NCBI GenBank assembly: GCA_003246265.1
Contig: QKAU01000014.1
Span: forward strand, 1-64,000
Direction: 5' to 3'
Length of the DNA: 64,000 nt
Origin: Kiritimatiellales bacterium
GTDB taxonomy: Bacteria; Verrucomicrobiota; Kiritimatiellia; Kiritimatiellales; Pontiellaceae
Position numbers and translations under genes: made by a program. Under the pieces are notes generated by a model that searched no databases, had not been told where the DNA came from, and worked only from the letters and a program-made list of their open reading frames with translations. This document shows positions 56,184-64,000 of this stretch, piece after piece (within the stretch, counting starts at the first letter, position 1; the number at the start of each line of letters is the position of its first letter).

Positions 56184-58136
56184 CTAGCGGAAGATGATGT
56201 AGAGCACGATGGTCGCAAGCACGACGACAATACCCCAGGTTTTCGTCACCTTCGTCGTCGACATGTCCATCTTTTCATTAACGGGCAGGTTGACCGGCTG
56301 GGGTAGCGGACTCACGAGGGTCAGGATGCCGAGCACCGCAAGGATCACGCCCAGGCAGATAGCCATGCGGTTCAGGAACGGGATGCCCGCCGTCGCCGGC
56401 GTCCACTTCAGCGCGCCGTAGAGGATCGGATTGAGCAACAGGCCGACCGTGCCGCAGTAGCGCGGGGCGCGGTGGACCAGCAGGCCGAAGATGAATACGG
56501 AGAGGATGCCACAGCTGATGAAGCCCTGGAACTCCTGGATGAAGGTGAAGATGCCGTTGAACTTCGGGCTTCCCAGGTTCGGTGCGATCAGGATCGCGAT
56601 CAGCACGAAAGCCAGGGTGCAGATGCGGCCGACAGTGACCAGTTCGAAGGGTTTGGCCTCCTTGCGCACCTTGTGGTAGATGTCCATCGCAAAGATCGTG
56701 GACGCCGAATTGAGCATGGAGGCCAGCGAGCTGACCACCGCGCCGAAGATCGCCGCAAGCACGAAGCCCATGATCCCGTTGCCCTTGGGCAGCACGTTGC
56801 GCAGCAAGGTCGGGAAGGCCGCGTCGTAGTCGTAGCCCACCAGCTTCTGGCTGAAAACGATTCGTCCTTCCTTCTTGCCCTTGTTGGCCTCCTTGGCCTG
56901 GTCGACGAGACCGGAGTTGATGGCGAAAAGATCGCCTGCGGCCACATCCGCGGGGAGGTCGCACGCCGTGTCCAGCAACGCCGCATTCGATGCCGTCAGC
57001 CGGGCGGCCAGTTCGACGTGCCCCTCGGCGAAGGTGTCGGTAAAGACATACATCTTGGAAATGTCGCCCTGCTCGAAGGCCTGGATGATCGGGGCATTCT
57101 TGATGACCGCCTGCTCCTTGAGATCGCCGCGGAAAAGGTTGAACGCCAGGATGCCGGGAATCACCACCACGAAGGGGATGATCAGCTTGAGGCCGGCGGC
57201 GAAGACGACACCCTTCTGGCCTTCGTTGAGGCTCTTGGAACCCAAGGTCCGCTGGGTGATGTACTGGTTGAGCCCCCAATAGAAGAAGTTGGGGATCCAA
57301 AGTCCGATCATCAGCGCGGTCCAGGGGATTTCGGGGTCGTTGGCCGGCCTGAACATGTGCAGCTTGCCGGCAGGGACCGGTGCCTGGTTCAAGGTCACGA
57401 AGCGCTCGAAGGCCCCTTGGTTGGCAAGGGTGTCGGCCGTAACGCCGGGATCGGCGGCGGAGGGTGCCAGTACGGCAGGGTCGGCCATGCCCAGGGCTTT
57501 GAAGACCAGCACCGTAACCACGACCCCTCCGACAATCAGCGCCGCGCCCTGGATGAGATCGGCCCAGGCGCAGGCCTTCAGGCCGCCCGCGAACACGTAG
57601 ATTGCGGCCAGCAGGCCGATGATCCAGCAACCCACCGTGATGTTGCCGAGGTCCAGCCCCAGGAAGCTCTGCCCCTGGAAGAAGACGGTGATGACCTTGG
57701 CCCCCGAGAAGATGACCGAGGCGGTCGGCACGCCGACGAGGATGATCATGGTCGCAATCGCCATGAAGGTGCGGGCGAAGGTGTTGTAGCGGTATTCAAG
57801 AAACTCCGGGATGGTATAGATGCCGCTGCGCAGGAAGGTGGGGAGGAATACGAACGCCACGACCACCAGGGTGATGGCCGCCATCCATTCGTAGCTGGCG
57901 ATCGCCATGCCCAGCCAGTCGGCCGCCTTGCCGCTCATCCCCACGAACTGCTCGGTCGAAATGTTGGCCGCGATGAGCGAAAAGCCGACCAGCCACCAGG
58001 TCAGTCCGCGCCCCGCCAGGAAGTAGTCCGCCGCACCGTGCTCGCTGTGCGTCTCCTCCCCCTTCGACTTCCACAGGCCGATCGTGATGACCGACGCGAC
58101 GAATGCCACGAATACCACGATATCAATGATTCCCAT
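56184..58136 (-). CDS. Sodium/solute symporter (SSS/SGLT-like)
   Basis: A 650-aa polytopic membrane protein of the solute:sodium symporter family. YFLAGRGLTWWLVGFSLIAANISTEQFVGMSG is the family's Na+-site start, followed by GIYTIPEFLEYRYN, a typical GGLKACAWADLIQG helix and FGAVVSSLASMLNSASTIFAMDIY. It is longer than most because of a ~90-residue loop between GDLKEQAVIKNAP and SQKLVGYDYD. It probably imports a mono- or oligosaccharide released by the locus, although the substrate is unproven. A terminator follows. Confidence 0.92.
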   Translation of the reverse strand: MGIIDIVVFVAFVASVITIGLWKSKGEETHSEHGAADYFLAGRGLTWWLVGFSLIAANISTEQFVGMSGKAADWLGMAIASYEWMAAITLVVVAFVFLPTFLRSGIYTIPEFLEYRYNTFARTFMAIATMIILVGVPTASVIFSGAKVITVFFQGQSFLGLDLGNITVGCWIIGLLAAIYVFAGGLKACAWADLIQGAALIVGGVVVTVLVFKALGMADPAVLAPSAADPGVTADTLANQGAFERFVTLNQAPVPAGKLHMFRPANDPEIPWTALMIGLWIPNFFYWGLNQYITQRTLGSKSLNEGQKGVVFAAGLKLIIPFVVVIPGILAFNLFRGDLKEQAVIKNAPIIQAFEQGDISKMYVFTDTFAEGHVELAARLTASNAALLDTACDLPADVAAGDLFAINSGLVDQAKEANKGKKEGRIVFSQKLVGYDYDAAFPTLLRNVLPKGNGIMGFVLAAIFGAVVSSLASMLNSASTIFAMDIYHKVRKEAKPFELVTVGRICTLAFVLIAILIAPNLGSPKFNGIFTFIQEFQGFISCGILSVFIFGLLVHRAPRYCGTVGLLLNPILYGALKWTPATAGIPFLNRMAICLGVILAVLGILTLVSPLPQPVNLPVNEKMDMSTTKVTKTWGIVVVLATIVLYIIFR

Positions 58137-58289
58137 CCCTTACCTCCAGTTTGTGTTTTCGCGTATGGTGGTTGCACGTTCTACACGTTGCCCACCCCCT
58201 TGGAAAGACATTTTCCGGCGATTCAAAACCCGCCGACCCGGTTGACAAGTCTCCAGAACATGTGCGACTTTTTTTCCGATCTCCGGGCC

Positions 58290-59984
58290 ATGTACGACGT
58301 GACTAACAAGAACCCCTATATTGCCGAAACCCTACTCCACGCGGGACTGATCGGCGAAGAGGAGGCGCGCGCCGCCGAGGCCGAGGCCGGGGCGCGCGGC
58401 ATCGGGTTGCTCGACTGCCTGGCCGATGGCGGGCGCAACAAGGCGGAACTCTTCGCGGCACTGGCCGCACGCGCGGGGATGGAGGCTGTTTCCCTCGACC
58501 CCGCCACTCCGCCTCCGGTTGCGGCGCAGCTCGTCCCCGCCGAGGTGGCCCTGCGCTACCGGGTCGTCCCCCTGCGAAGATCAGGCGGAATCCTTGCCGT
58601 GGCGGTCGGCGATCCCTTCGATCTCGAAACCCTCGATACCCTGCGCTACATCCTCAAGGATCCGGTCGAGACCTTCGCCGCTCTCCCCGAACAGATCGAT
58701 GCCACGCTGGCCCGTCTCTATCCCCACGGCGATGCGGAGGGTCCCGGCCAGGTGGGAGACGGCAGCATGGGGGCCGCGCCCCACCCCCCCCCGGATATCA
58801 TCCAGGACGTCGACGACGCGGTGGAAAGCGACGAACCGGTCATCCGGCTCGTCAACCTGCTCATTCTGGAAGGCTACCGGCAACGCGCCTCCGACATCCA
58901 TCTGGAACCGCTGGCCAACCGCTTCCGTGTCCGCTACCGCATCGACGGTGCCCTGCGCGACGTCGAGCCGCCGCCACGCCGCCTGCACCCGCCCGTCATC
59001 AGCCGCCTCAAGATCATGGCCGGCATGAAGATTTCCGAGAAGCGGCTGCCGCAGGATGGCCGCATCCGGATCCGCGCCATGGGCCGGGACCTCGACCTCC
59101 GCGTGTCGGCCATTCCCAGCAACCACGGCGAAAGCATCGTCATGCGGATCCTCGACAAGCAGAACCTCCAGCTCGGCCTGCCCAACCTCGGCTTCCTGCC
59201 GGACGACCAGTCCACCTTTGATCGCTTCATCCGGCACCCCGACGGCATTGTGCTGATCACCGGACCGACCGGTTCGGGCAAGACCACCACCCTCTACGCC
59301 TGCCTCAACCACCTCAACCGCCCCGACCGCAAGATCATTACCGTCGAGGATCCGGTCGAGTACCAGCTCACCGGCGTCAACCAGGTGCATGTCCGCCCCG
59401 ACATCGGCCTCTCCTTCGCCGCCGCCCTGCGCTCGATCCTGCGCCAGGCCCCGAACATCATCATGATCGGCGAGATCCGCGACCGGGAAACGGCCGAGAT
59501 TGCCGTCAACGCCGCCCTGACAGGCCACCTGGTGCTCAGCACCCTCCACACCAACGACGCCCCCTCCGCCGTTACCCGCCTCGCCGATATCGGCATCAAG
59601 CCCTTCCTCGTTGCCTCCGCGCTGCGTGGCGTGGTTGCGCAACGGCTGGTCCGCACGGTCTGCGGGGCATGCCGGACCGCCTACGCACCTGGCGAGGCGG
59701 AACGGCTGCTCGTCGGTGCCGTCCCCAACCTCTTCCGGGGCGAAGGATGCGCCACGTGCGGCTCCACCGGCTACTTCGGCCGCAAGGGACTCTTCGAACT
59801 GCTCTCGGTGGACGACGACCTGCGTCAGCTGATCCACGCGCAAGCCGGGACGGCCGAACTGCGCCGCGCCGCGCGCGCCATGGGGATGCGGACCCTGCGC
59901 GAAGACGGGCTGCGCAAGGCAGTGGAGGGCGAAACCACCCTGCCGGAAGTACTGCGGGCAACCATGAAGGAGGGCGATTCATGA
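58290..59984 (+). CDS. GspE/PilB-type secretion/pilus assembly ATPase
   Basis: 564 aa from the ATG at 58290; an ATG at 58260 is also possible and both have weak ribosome sites. An N-terminal T2SSE_N domain precedes the ATPase with RASDIHLEPL, Walker A TGPTGSGKTTTLYA, Asp box GEIRDRETAEIA, His box STLHTNDAPSAVTRL and a four-Cys zinc loop (CGAC ... CATCGSTGY). It powers type II secretion or type IV pilus assembly; secretion would suit the many exported hydrolases. Its stop overlaps the next gene by ATGA. Confidence 0.93.
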   Translation: MYDVTNKNPYIAETLLHAGLIGEEEARAAEAEAGARGIGLLDCLADGGRNKAELFAALAARAGMEAVSLDPATPPPVAAQLVPAEVALRYRVVPLRRSGGILAVAVGDPFDLETLDTLRYILKDPVETFAALPEQIDATLARLYPHGDAEGPGQVGDGSMGAAPHPPPDIIQDVDDAVESDEPVIRLVNLLILEGYRQRASDIHLEPLANRFRVRYRIDGALRDVEPPPRRLHPPVISRLKIMAGMKISEKRLPQDGRIRIRAMGRDLDLRVSAIPSNHGESIVMRILDKQNLQLGLPNLGFLPDDQSTFDRFIRHPDGIVLITGPTGSGKTTTLYACLNHLNRPDRKIITVEDPVEYQLTGVNQVHVRPDIGLSFAAALRSILRQAPNIIMIGEIRDRETAEIAVNAALTGHLVLSTLHTNDAPSAVTRLADIGIKPFLVASALRGVVAQRLVRTVCGACRTAYAPGEAERLLVGAVPNLFRGEGCATCGSTGYFGRKGLFELLSVDDDLRQLIHAQAGTAELRRAARAMGMRTLREDGLRKAVEGETTLPEVLRATMKEGDS

Positions 59985-61681
59985 CCCCCCTGCCCCCCGT
60001 CTTGGACAAGCTCGTGGAAACCGGCCGGCTCGGCCTGGAGCAGGCGCAGGCCATCGTCGAAGAGCACCGCCGCGAAGGACGGACCATTCGCGATGTGGCG
60101 GTGGACGCCGGGTTTGTCCCCGAGCCGGCCTTTCTCGCCGCGGTCGCGTTCCTGCTGGATGCCCGCATCGTGGACCTGGCTGCGGCCGAGGTGGCTGCCG
60201 GCGTCGTGCAGGCCGTGCCGGCGGCTATCGCGCGCCTCTACCGCGTGGTTCCAATCAAGGCCGACGACCGGTGCGTTACCGTGGCCGTGGCCGACTACCC
60301 GAGCCCGGCCGAAGCCGACGACCTCGCCTTCGCCCTTTCGCGCAGTGTCGAATTCGTCGTCGCGCCCAAGGCGCAGCTGGAGGAGGCGCTGGCCCGGCTG
60401 CACGGCGACGGAGGCGATCCGGTGGAGGAACTGCTTTCCGACATCGGGGCAGGCTGGCAAGGGGCCGGGGATGCCGGCACCCGGGAGGGCAAGGCCAGAC
60501 TGGAGGATCTCGAGCATGCCGCCAATGCCACCCCGGTGATCCGTTTTGTAAACCTCGTGCTCTACCAGGCGGTCAAGGACCACGCCTCCGACATCCATTT
60601 CGAGCCTTTCGAGGACGAGTTCAAGATCCGCTACCGCGTGGATGGCGCCCTCTACGAACTGGCTCCGCCGCCCCGGTACCTGGCGCTGCCGATCATCTCG
60701 CGGATCAAGGTGATCGCGGGCCTGGACATCGCCGAAACGCGCCTCCCCCAGGATGGCCGCATCCAGCTGGCCATGGCGGGACGTTCGATCGATTTCCGCG
60801 TTTCCACCCTCCCGACCCAGTCCGGCGAGAGCGTTGTACTGCGCGTCCTCGACCGGGCGAACATCCAGCTCGACCTCGACCGGATCGGCTTTCCCGACGA
60901 CGTGGCCCCGCTCTTCCTGGAGGACATCCGGAAGCCGAACGGCATCGTGGTGGTGACGGGCCCCACCGGATCGGGAAAGACCACCACCCTCTACGCCGCA
61001 CTCCAGCGGATCAACCGCACTGAAACCAAGATCCTCACCGCCGAGGATCCGGTGGAATACGATGTCGACGGGATCGTCCAGCTTCCGGTCCGGGAAAACA
61101 TCGGGCTCGATTTCGCCACTGCCCTGCGCGCCTTCCTTCGCCAGGACCCGGACGTGATCATGGTTGGCGAAATTCGCGACCTCGAAACGGCGCAAATCGC
61201 CATCCAGGCCGCGCTGACCGGGCATCTGGTCTTCAGTACGCTGCACACGAACGACGCGCCCGGCGCCGTCACCCGCCTGGTCGATATGGGCGTCGAACCC
61301 TATCTGGTGGCATCAACGCTCGAAGCGGTGCTGGCCCAGCGGCTGGTGCGTACCATCTGCGGCTCCTGCCGGACCGCCTACGCACCCGATGAAACCTCCT
61401 TGGCGCTGCTGGACCTCGACCCCGCGCAGACCGGGGGCCAGCCTTTCCACCGCGGGACCGGATGCCCGGCCTGCTCCGGGACGGGCTACAGCGGACGGCG
61501 GGCCCTTTTCGAGTACCTGCGCGTCAACGATGCCCTCCGCACCGCCATTGCCAACCGCCAGCCAGCGAACGTCCTGCGCAGAAAAGCGGTCGAACTCGGC
61601 ATGCGAACCTTGCGCGAAGACGGCATCCGATGCATTCTTGACGGCGTTACCACCGTGGAAGAAGTGGTCCGGTATACGTAA
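59981..61681 (+). CDS. Second GspE/PilB-type ATPase
   Basis: 566 aa; the start at 59981 has AAGGAGG upstream and overlaps the previous stop. Motifs are HASDIHFEPF, Walker A TGPTGSGKTTTLYA, GEIRDLETAQIA, STLHTNDAPGAVTRL and a zinc loop (CGSC ... CPACSGTGY). It is paralogous to the first ATPase along its full length. Two coupled GspE copies suggest a hetero-oligomeric motor or two functional states; neither copy shows a disrupted active site. Confidence 0.93.
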   Translation: MTPLPPVLDKLVETGRLGLEQAQAIVEEHRREGRTIRDVAVDAGFVPEPAFLAAVAFLLDARIVDLAAAEVAAGVVQAVPAAIARLYRVVPIKADDRCVTVAVADYPSPAEADDLAFALSRSVEFVVAPKAQLEEALARLHGDGGDPVEELLSDIGAGWQGAGDAGTREGKARLEDLEHAANATPVIRFVNLVLYQAVKDHASDIHFEPFEDEFKIRYRVDGALYELAPPPRYLALPIISRIKVIAGLDIAETRLPQDGRIQLAMAGRSIDFRVSTLPTQSGESVVLRVLDRANIQLDLDRIGFPDDVAPLFLEDIRKPNGIVVVTGPTGSGKTTTLYAALQRINRTETKILTAEDPVEYDVDGIVQLPVRENIGLDFATALRAFLRQDPDVIMVGEIRDLETAQIAIQAALTGHLVFSTLHTNDAPGAVTRLVDMGVEPYLVASTLEAVLAQRLVRTICGSCRTAYAPDETSLALLDLDPAQTGGQPFHRGTGCPACSGTGYSGRRALFEYLRVNDALRTAIANRQPANVLRRKAVELGMRTLREDGIRCILDGVTTVEEVVRYT

Positions 61682-62371
61682 ATGAAATGGTATAACCTTA
61701 TCATCATCTGCGCGGCATTCATCACCCTGATGCTCGTTGCTACGAACAAGCACCTGAGAATGAGGTCGTGCATCTACGACTATCAGCATGCCGCCACGCC
61801 CACCGGACGGACCCTGTGCGTTGTCCGCGGCCAGATGTTCATGAATACCAGGCTGCTGCCCTATGTGCTCGACCGCTACCGCGACGACCGCGATGTCCAG
61901 TTCACCGTCTCCATGATCGCCAAGTGCCAGTCCGGCGAAGCGAACCGCATCCTCTGGGACAAGGCGGTCAGCTCGCCGCCCGGCTCCCAGATCCGCGTGG
62001 TCTGCATGGCTGCCCTGCTCACCCGCAACCAGTTCAAGGCCTGGGGGGAAATCACGGACGAGGACATTGAAATGATTGCGGTTTCGATGCCTGTGCACAT
62101 CGTGCATTGGAGGCAGATCCTGCTGAAGTACAGCGGCGCCCCCATGCGGAGCCTCGCGAAGGATTCCTACCCCGAGCGCCACAAGTTCAAGGCGCTCTTC
62201 CGGGAATGCCTGGAAAAATACAAGGCCCAGGAGACCCTGCGGATGATGCGGGACATGGATTCCGGATTTCCTGCCGTTCCCGCCGTCCAGTCGTCCGGAG
62301 CCGGCACCCCCCTCTCCGATACCGATGGCATGGCCCGGCTCGTTGCGCGGACGCCGCGACGCGCCGCCTAG
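61682..62371 (+). CDS. 229-aa single-pass membrane protein of the secretion/pilus operon, unknown function
   Basis: Not recognised. It starts at the base right after the preceding stop. One N-terminal membrane helix (WYNLIIICAAFITLMLVA) is followed by a soluble, mostly helical domain with five Cys (SCIYDY; TLCVVRG; AKCQSG; VVCMAA; RECLEK) and a Pro/Ser-rich tail. Its position between GspE-type and GspF-type genes suggests an accessory role in the apparatus. Confidence 0.65.
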   Translation: MKWYNLIIICAAFITLMLVATNKHLRMRSCIYDYQHAATPTGRTLCVVRGQMFMNTRLLPYVLDRYRDDRDVQFTVSMIAKCQSGEANRILWDKAVSSPPGSQIRVVCMAALLTRNQFKAWGEITDEDIEMIAVSMPVHIVHWRQILLKYSGAPMRSLAKDSYPERHKFKALFRECLEKYKAQETLRMMRDMDSGFPAVPAVQSSGAGTPLSDTDGMARLVARTPRRAA

Positions 62372-62409
62372 TCCATGGCCAATCCTAGGCCTCCACCCGA
62401 TCAGGAAGC

Positions 62410-63666
62410 ATGCCCAAGTTCAGATACATAGCCCACGACATCCACGGGGAGGAGAGGCAGGGCACGGTGAATGCCGCGAACCATGGCGCGGCCGTTGAGC
62501 AGCTTCGCGGCAAGGGACTTTTTCCCTCGCAGGTCCTCGGAACGGACCTCCAGCTGCCCAAGACCGTGTCCTGCCGGCCGAAGCTGCGGTTCGACATGGA
62601 GATCCGCCTTCCATCCGGCCTGTCGGTTGTCCGGTCCAAGCAACTGATGGTCGTGACGCGGCAGATGGCCACCCTGGTCCATGCCGGACTTCCCTTGCTC
62701 CGGGGGCTCCACGTGCTGGAACGGCAGGAACGCAATGCGGCGCTCAGGAGGACGCTCGGCATGGTGGCCGGGGCCATCGAGGGCGGAAGCAACTTCGCCG
62801 ATGCGCTGGCCATGCATCCGCGCATCTTCAACAAGCTTTATGTCAACATGGTCCGTGCCGGCGAAGCGGGCGGCGTGCTGGACGTCGTGCTGGACCGGCT
62901 GGCGGCCTACATGGAGAAGGCGCAAAAGATCCGGAACCGGCTCCGCAGCGCCATGACCTACCCGCTTGTCGTGCTGCTGGCGTCGTCGGCCATCATGGCG
63001 TTCCTGATGATGGCGGTCATTCCGCGTTTCGAGCGGATCTTCGCGGACATGCTGGAGGGCCGCTCCCTTCCCCCGCTAACCCTCCATGTGATGCGCCTCA
63101 GCGAACAGATCAAGCACGGATGGCCCGCAGCCCTGGCCGCGGTGGGCGCAACCTTCCTTGTCCTCGCCATGCTGAGGCGGGTTCGCGCGGGACGCCTCCT
63201 GCTCGATGGGGCAAAACTCCGGCTCCCGCTCTTCGGCAACCTCGTCCGCATGGGTGTCCTTGCCCGTTTTGCCCGGACCCTGGGGACCCTCATGCATTCG
63301 GGCGTTCCGATCCTCCAGGCCCTCGCCATCGTCAAGGAGACGCTCTCCAACGAGGCCGCCGCCGCCGCGATCCAGCGCATCCACGACGAGATCAAGGAAG
63401 GCGAGCCCATGGCGGCACCGGTCGAGGCCCTCCCCCTTTTCCCGCCCATGTTCGGAGGCATGGTCGAGGTGGGCGAGGAGACTGGCGAGCTTCCAGCCAT
63501 GCTGCTCAAGATTGCCGACCTCTACGAAGACGAGGTCGACAACGCCATCGCCGCGCTCAGCTCGGTCATCGAGCCGCTCCTGATCGTGCTGCTCGCGGTG
63601 GCGGTCGGGACAATTGTCGTTGCAATGTTCCTACCCATGGTGTCTATTATCGGTAGCATGAGTTGA
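62410..63666 (+). CDS. GspF/PilC-type inner-membrane platform protein
   Basis: A 418-aa protein. N-terminal KFRYIAHDIHGEERQGTVNA is the GspF entry segment. Two T2SSF repeats follow: one with VVTRQMATLVHAGLPLLRGLHVLERQ and a membrane helix near LVVLLASSAIMAFLMMAVIPRF, the second with RFARTLGTLMHSGVPILQALAIVKETL. A final membrane helix is near LLIVLLAVAVGTIVVAMFLPM. It is the platform on which the two ATPases act. Confidence 0.93.
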   Translation: MPKFRYIAHDIHGEERQGTVNAANHGAAVEQLRGKGLFPSQVLGTDLQLPKTVSCRPKLRFDMEIRLPSGLSVVRSKQLMVVTRQMATLVHAGLPLLRGLHVLERQERNAALRRTLGMVAGAIEGGSNFADALAMHPRIFNKLYVNMVRAGEAGGVLDVVLDRLAAYMEKAQKIRNRLRSAMTYPLVVLLASSAIMAFLMMAVIPRFERIFADMLEGRSLPPLTLHVMRLSEQIKHGWPAALAAVGATFLVLAMLRRVRAGRLLLDGAKLRLPLFGNLVRMGVLARFARTLGTLMHSGVPILQALAIVKETLSNEAAAAAIQRIHDEIKEGEPMAAPVEALPLFPPMFGGMVEVGEETGELPAMLLKIADLYEDEVDNAIAALSSVIEPLLIVLLAVAVGTIVVAMFLPMVSIIGSMS

Positions 63667-63695
63667 GGGAAGCGCGGGACGGGAGATCGGATCGA

Positions 63696-64000
63696 ATGAA
63701 AGCCCTGTTGATTGTAGCCCATGGGAGCCGAAGGAAGGAGTCGAACGACGAGGTGCGCCGCATCGCCGCACGCATCAAGGAAAACTCCGGCCCCGCCTTC
63801 AACGAAGTCACCTGCGCCTTTCTCGAAATCTCCTCGCCACAGATCGATTCCGCGATTGCCGACCTGGCCGATGCCGGCGCCACGGAGATCAAGGTATTCC
63901 CCTACTTCCTCGCCGCGGGAACCCACGTCGTGAGCGACATCCCCCGCATCATTTCCGAGGAGCGCGCCGCGCGGCCAGGCGTGGTCTTCGAGATCCTGCC
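63696..64000 (+). CDS. CbiX/SirB-type sirohydrochlorin chelatase, C-terminus outside window
   Basis: The first ~101 residues are present. MKALLIVAHGSRRKESN carries the family's His-Gly-Ser and likely metal His; FLEISSPQIDSAIADLADAGATEIKVFPYFLAAGTHVVSDIP is the second conserved segment. The family inserts Co or Fe into sirohydrochlorin for cobalamin or sirohaem synthesis. It starts 29 nt after the GspF-type stop and may be a separate unit. Small or double-domain form cannot be decided. Confidence 0.9.
   Translation, partial: MKALLIVAHGSRRKESNDEVRRIAARIKENSGPAFNEVTCAFLEISSPQIDSAIADLADAGATEIKVFPYFLAAGTHVVSDIPRIISEERAARPGVVFEIL

Noticed and set aside
58241..58262. TTGACA as a -35 box for the GspE operon
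   Set aside because: No convincing -10 element lies at a suitable distance.
56472..58289. Upstream extension of the first GspE gene, giving a 1170-aa protein
   Set aside because: The extension is antisense to the symporter, is rich in His/Asp/Glu/Arg without domain pattern, and the GspE homology begins only after about 58290.

Overview
The window is about 60% GC, densely coding, and has no rRNA, tRNA, CRISPR array or insertion sequence that I could recognise. Eight secreted S1-type sulfatases, many exported glycoside hydrolases, proteins with 'DxDxDGxxN..EY' calcium-type tails and OB-fold histidine kinases together suggest a marine, anaerobic, polysaccharide-degrading bacterium of the PVC group, most plausibly Kiritimatiellota. 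That assignment is inference from gene content.

Region 1 (1-16474, all minus strand) is a polysaccharide utilisation locus. A GH3 beta-glycosidase is followed by six consecutive sulfatases, a DUF5060/DUF4038 (apiosidase-like) hydrolase, a GH43-like enzyme and the start of a Gfo/Idh/MocA oxidoreductase. Gaps are short and one pair overlaps by ATGA, so much of it is probably one transcript.

Region 2 (16607-31724) is a self-contained tungsten/molybdenum island inserted between two sugar-degradation blocks. It holds a W-cofactor-type radical SAM maturase, a 59-aa Cys-tailed protein, a ModE-like HTH protein, MobB-like, MoeA, a shortened MoaA, MoaC and a MOSC-MogA fusion. These are followed by a TonB-dependent receptor, a TiaS-like DDTDN protein, a 61-aa Cys-rich protein, a membrane-anchored Ig-like protein and a FecCD-type ABC importer (permease, ATPase, lipoprotein binding protein). 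Converging on these are aldehyde:ferredoxin oxidoreductase (AOR), a MoaD/ThiS-like carrier and a MoeB/ThiF-like E1. An 11-bp sequence, AGATGCATGTC, lies just upstream of the ModE operon, the TonB receptor and the AOR gene. I read the island as an integrated uptake, cofactor-synthesis and enzyme module for tungsten with its own candidate operator. This is the most interesting system in the window.

Region 3 (32172-58136, minus strand) is a second degradation locus with agar/porphyran-type enzymes. It runs from a Na+/solute symporter and a LacI regulator into a tightly coupled set: GH86-like, sulfatase, carbohydrate-binding protein, GH86-like, GH43-CBM6, GH117 and a sulfatase with a BIG2 tail. 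Downstream lie a histidine kinase/response regulator pair, a 1078-aa secreted multidomain protein, a GH98-like protein and a GH29 fucosidase.

Region 4 (58290-64000, plus strand) encodes two tandem GspE/PilB ATPases, a small membrane protein, a GspF/PilC inner-membrane protein (type II secretion or type IV pilus) and the start of a CbiX/SirB-type chelatase.
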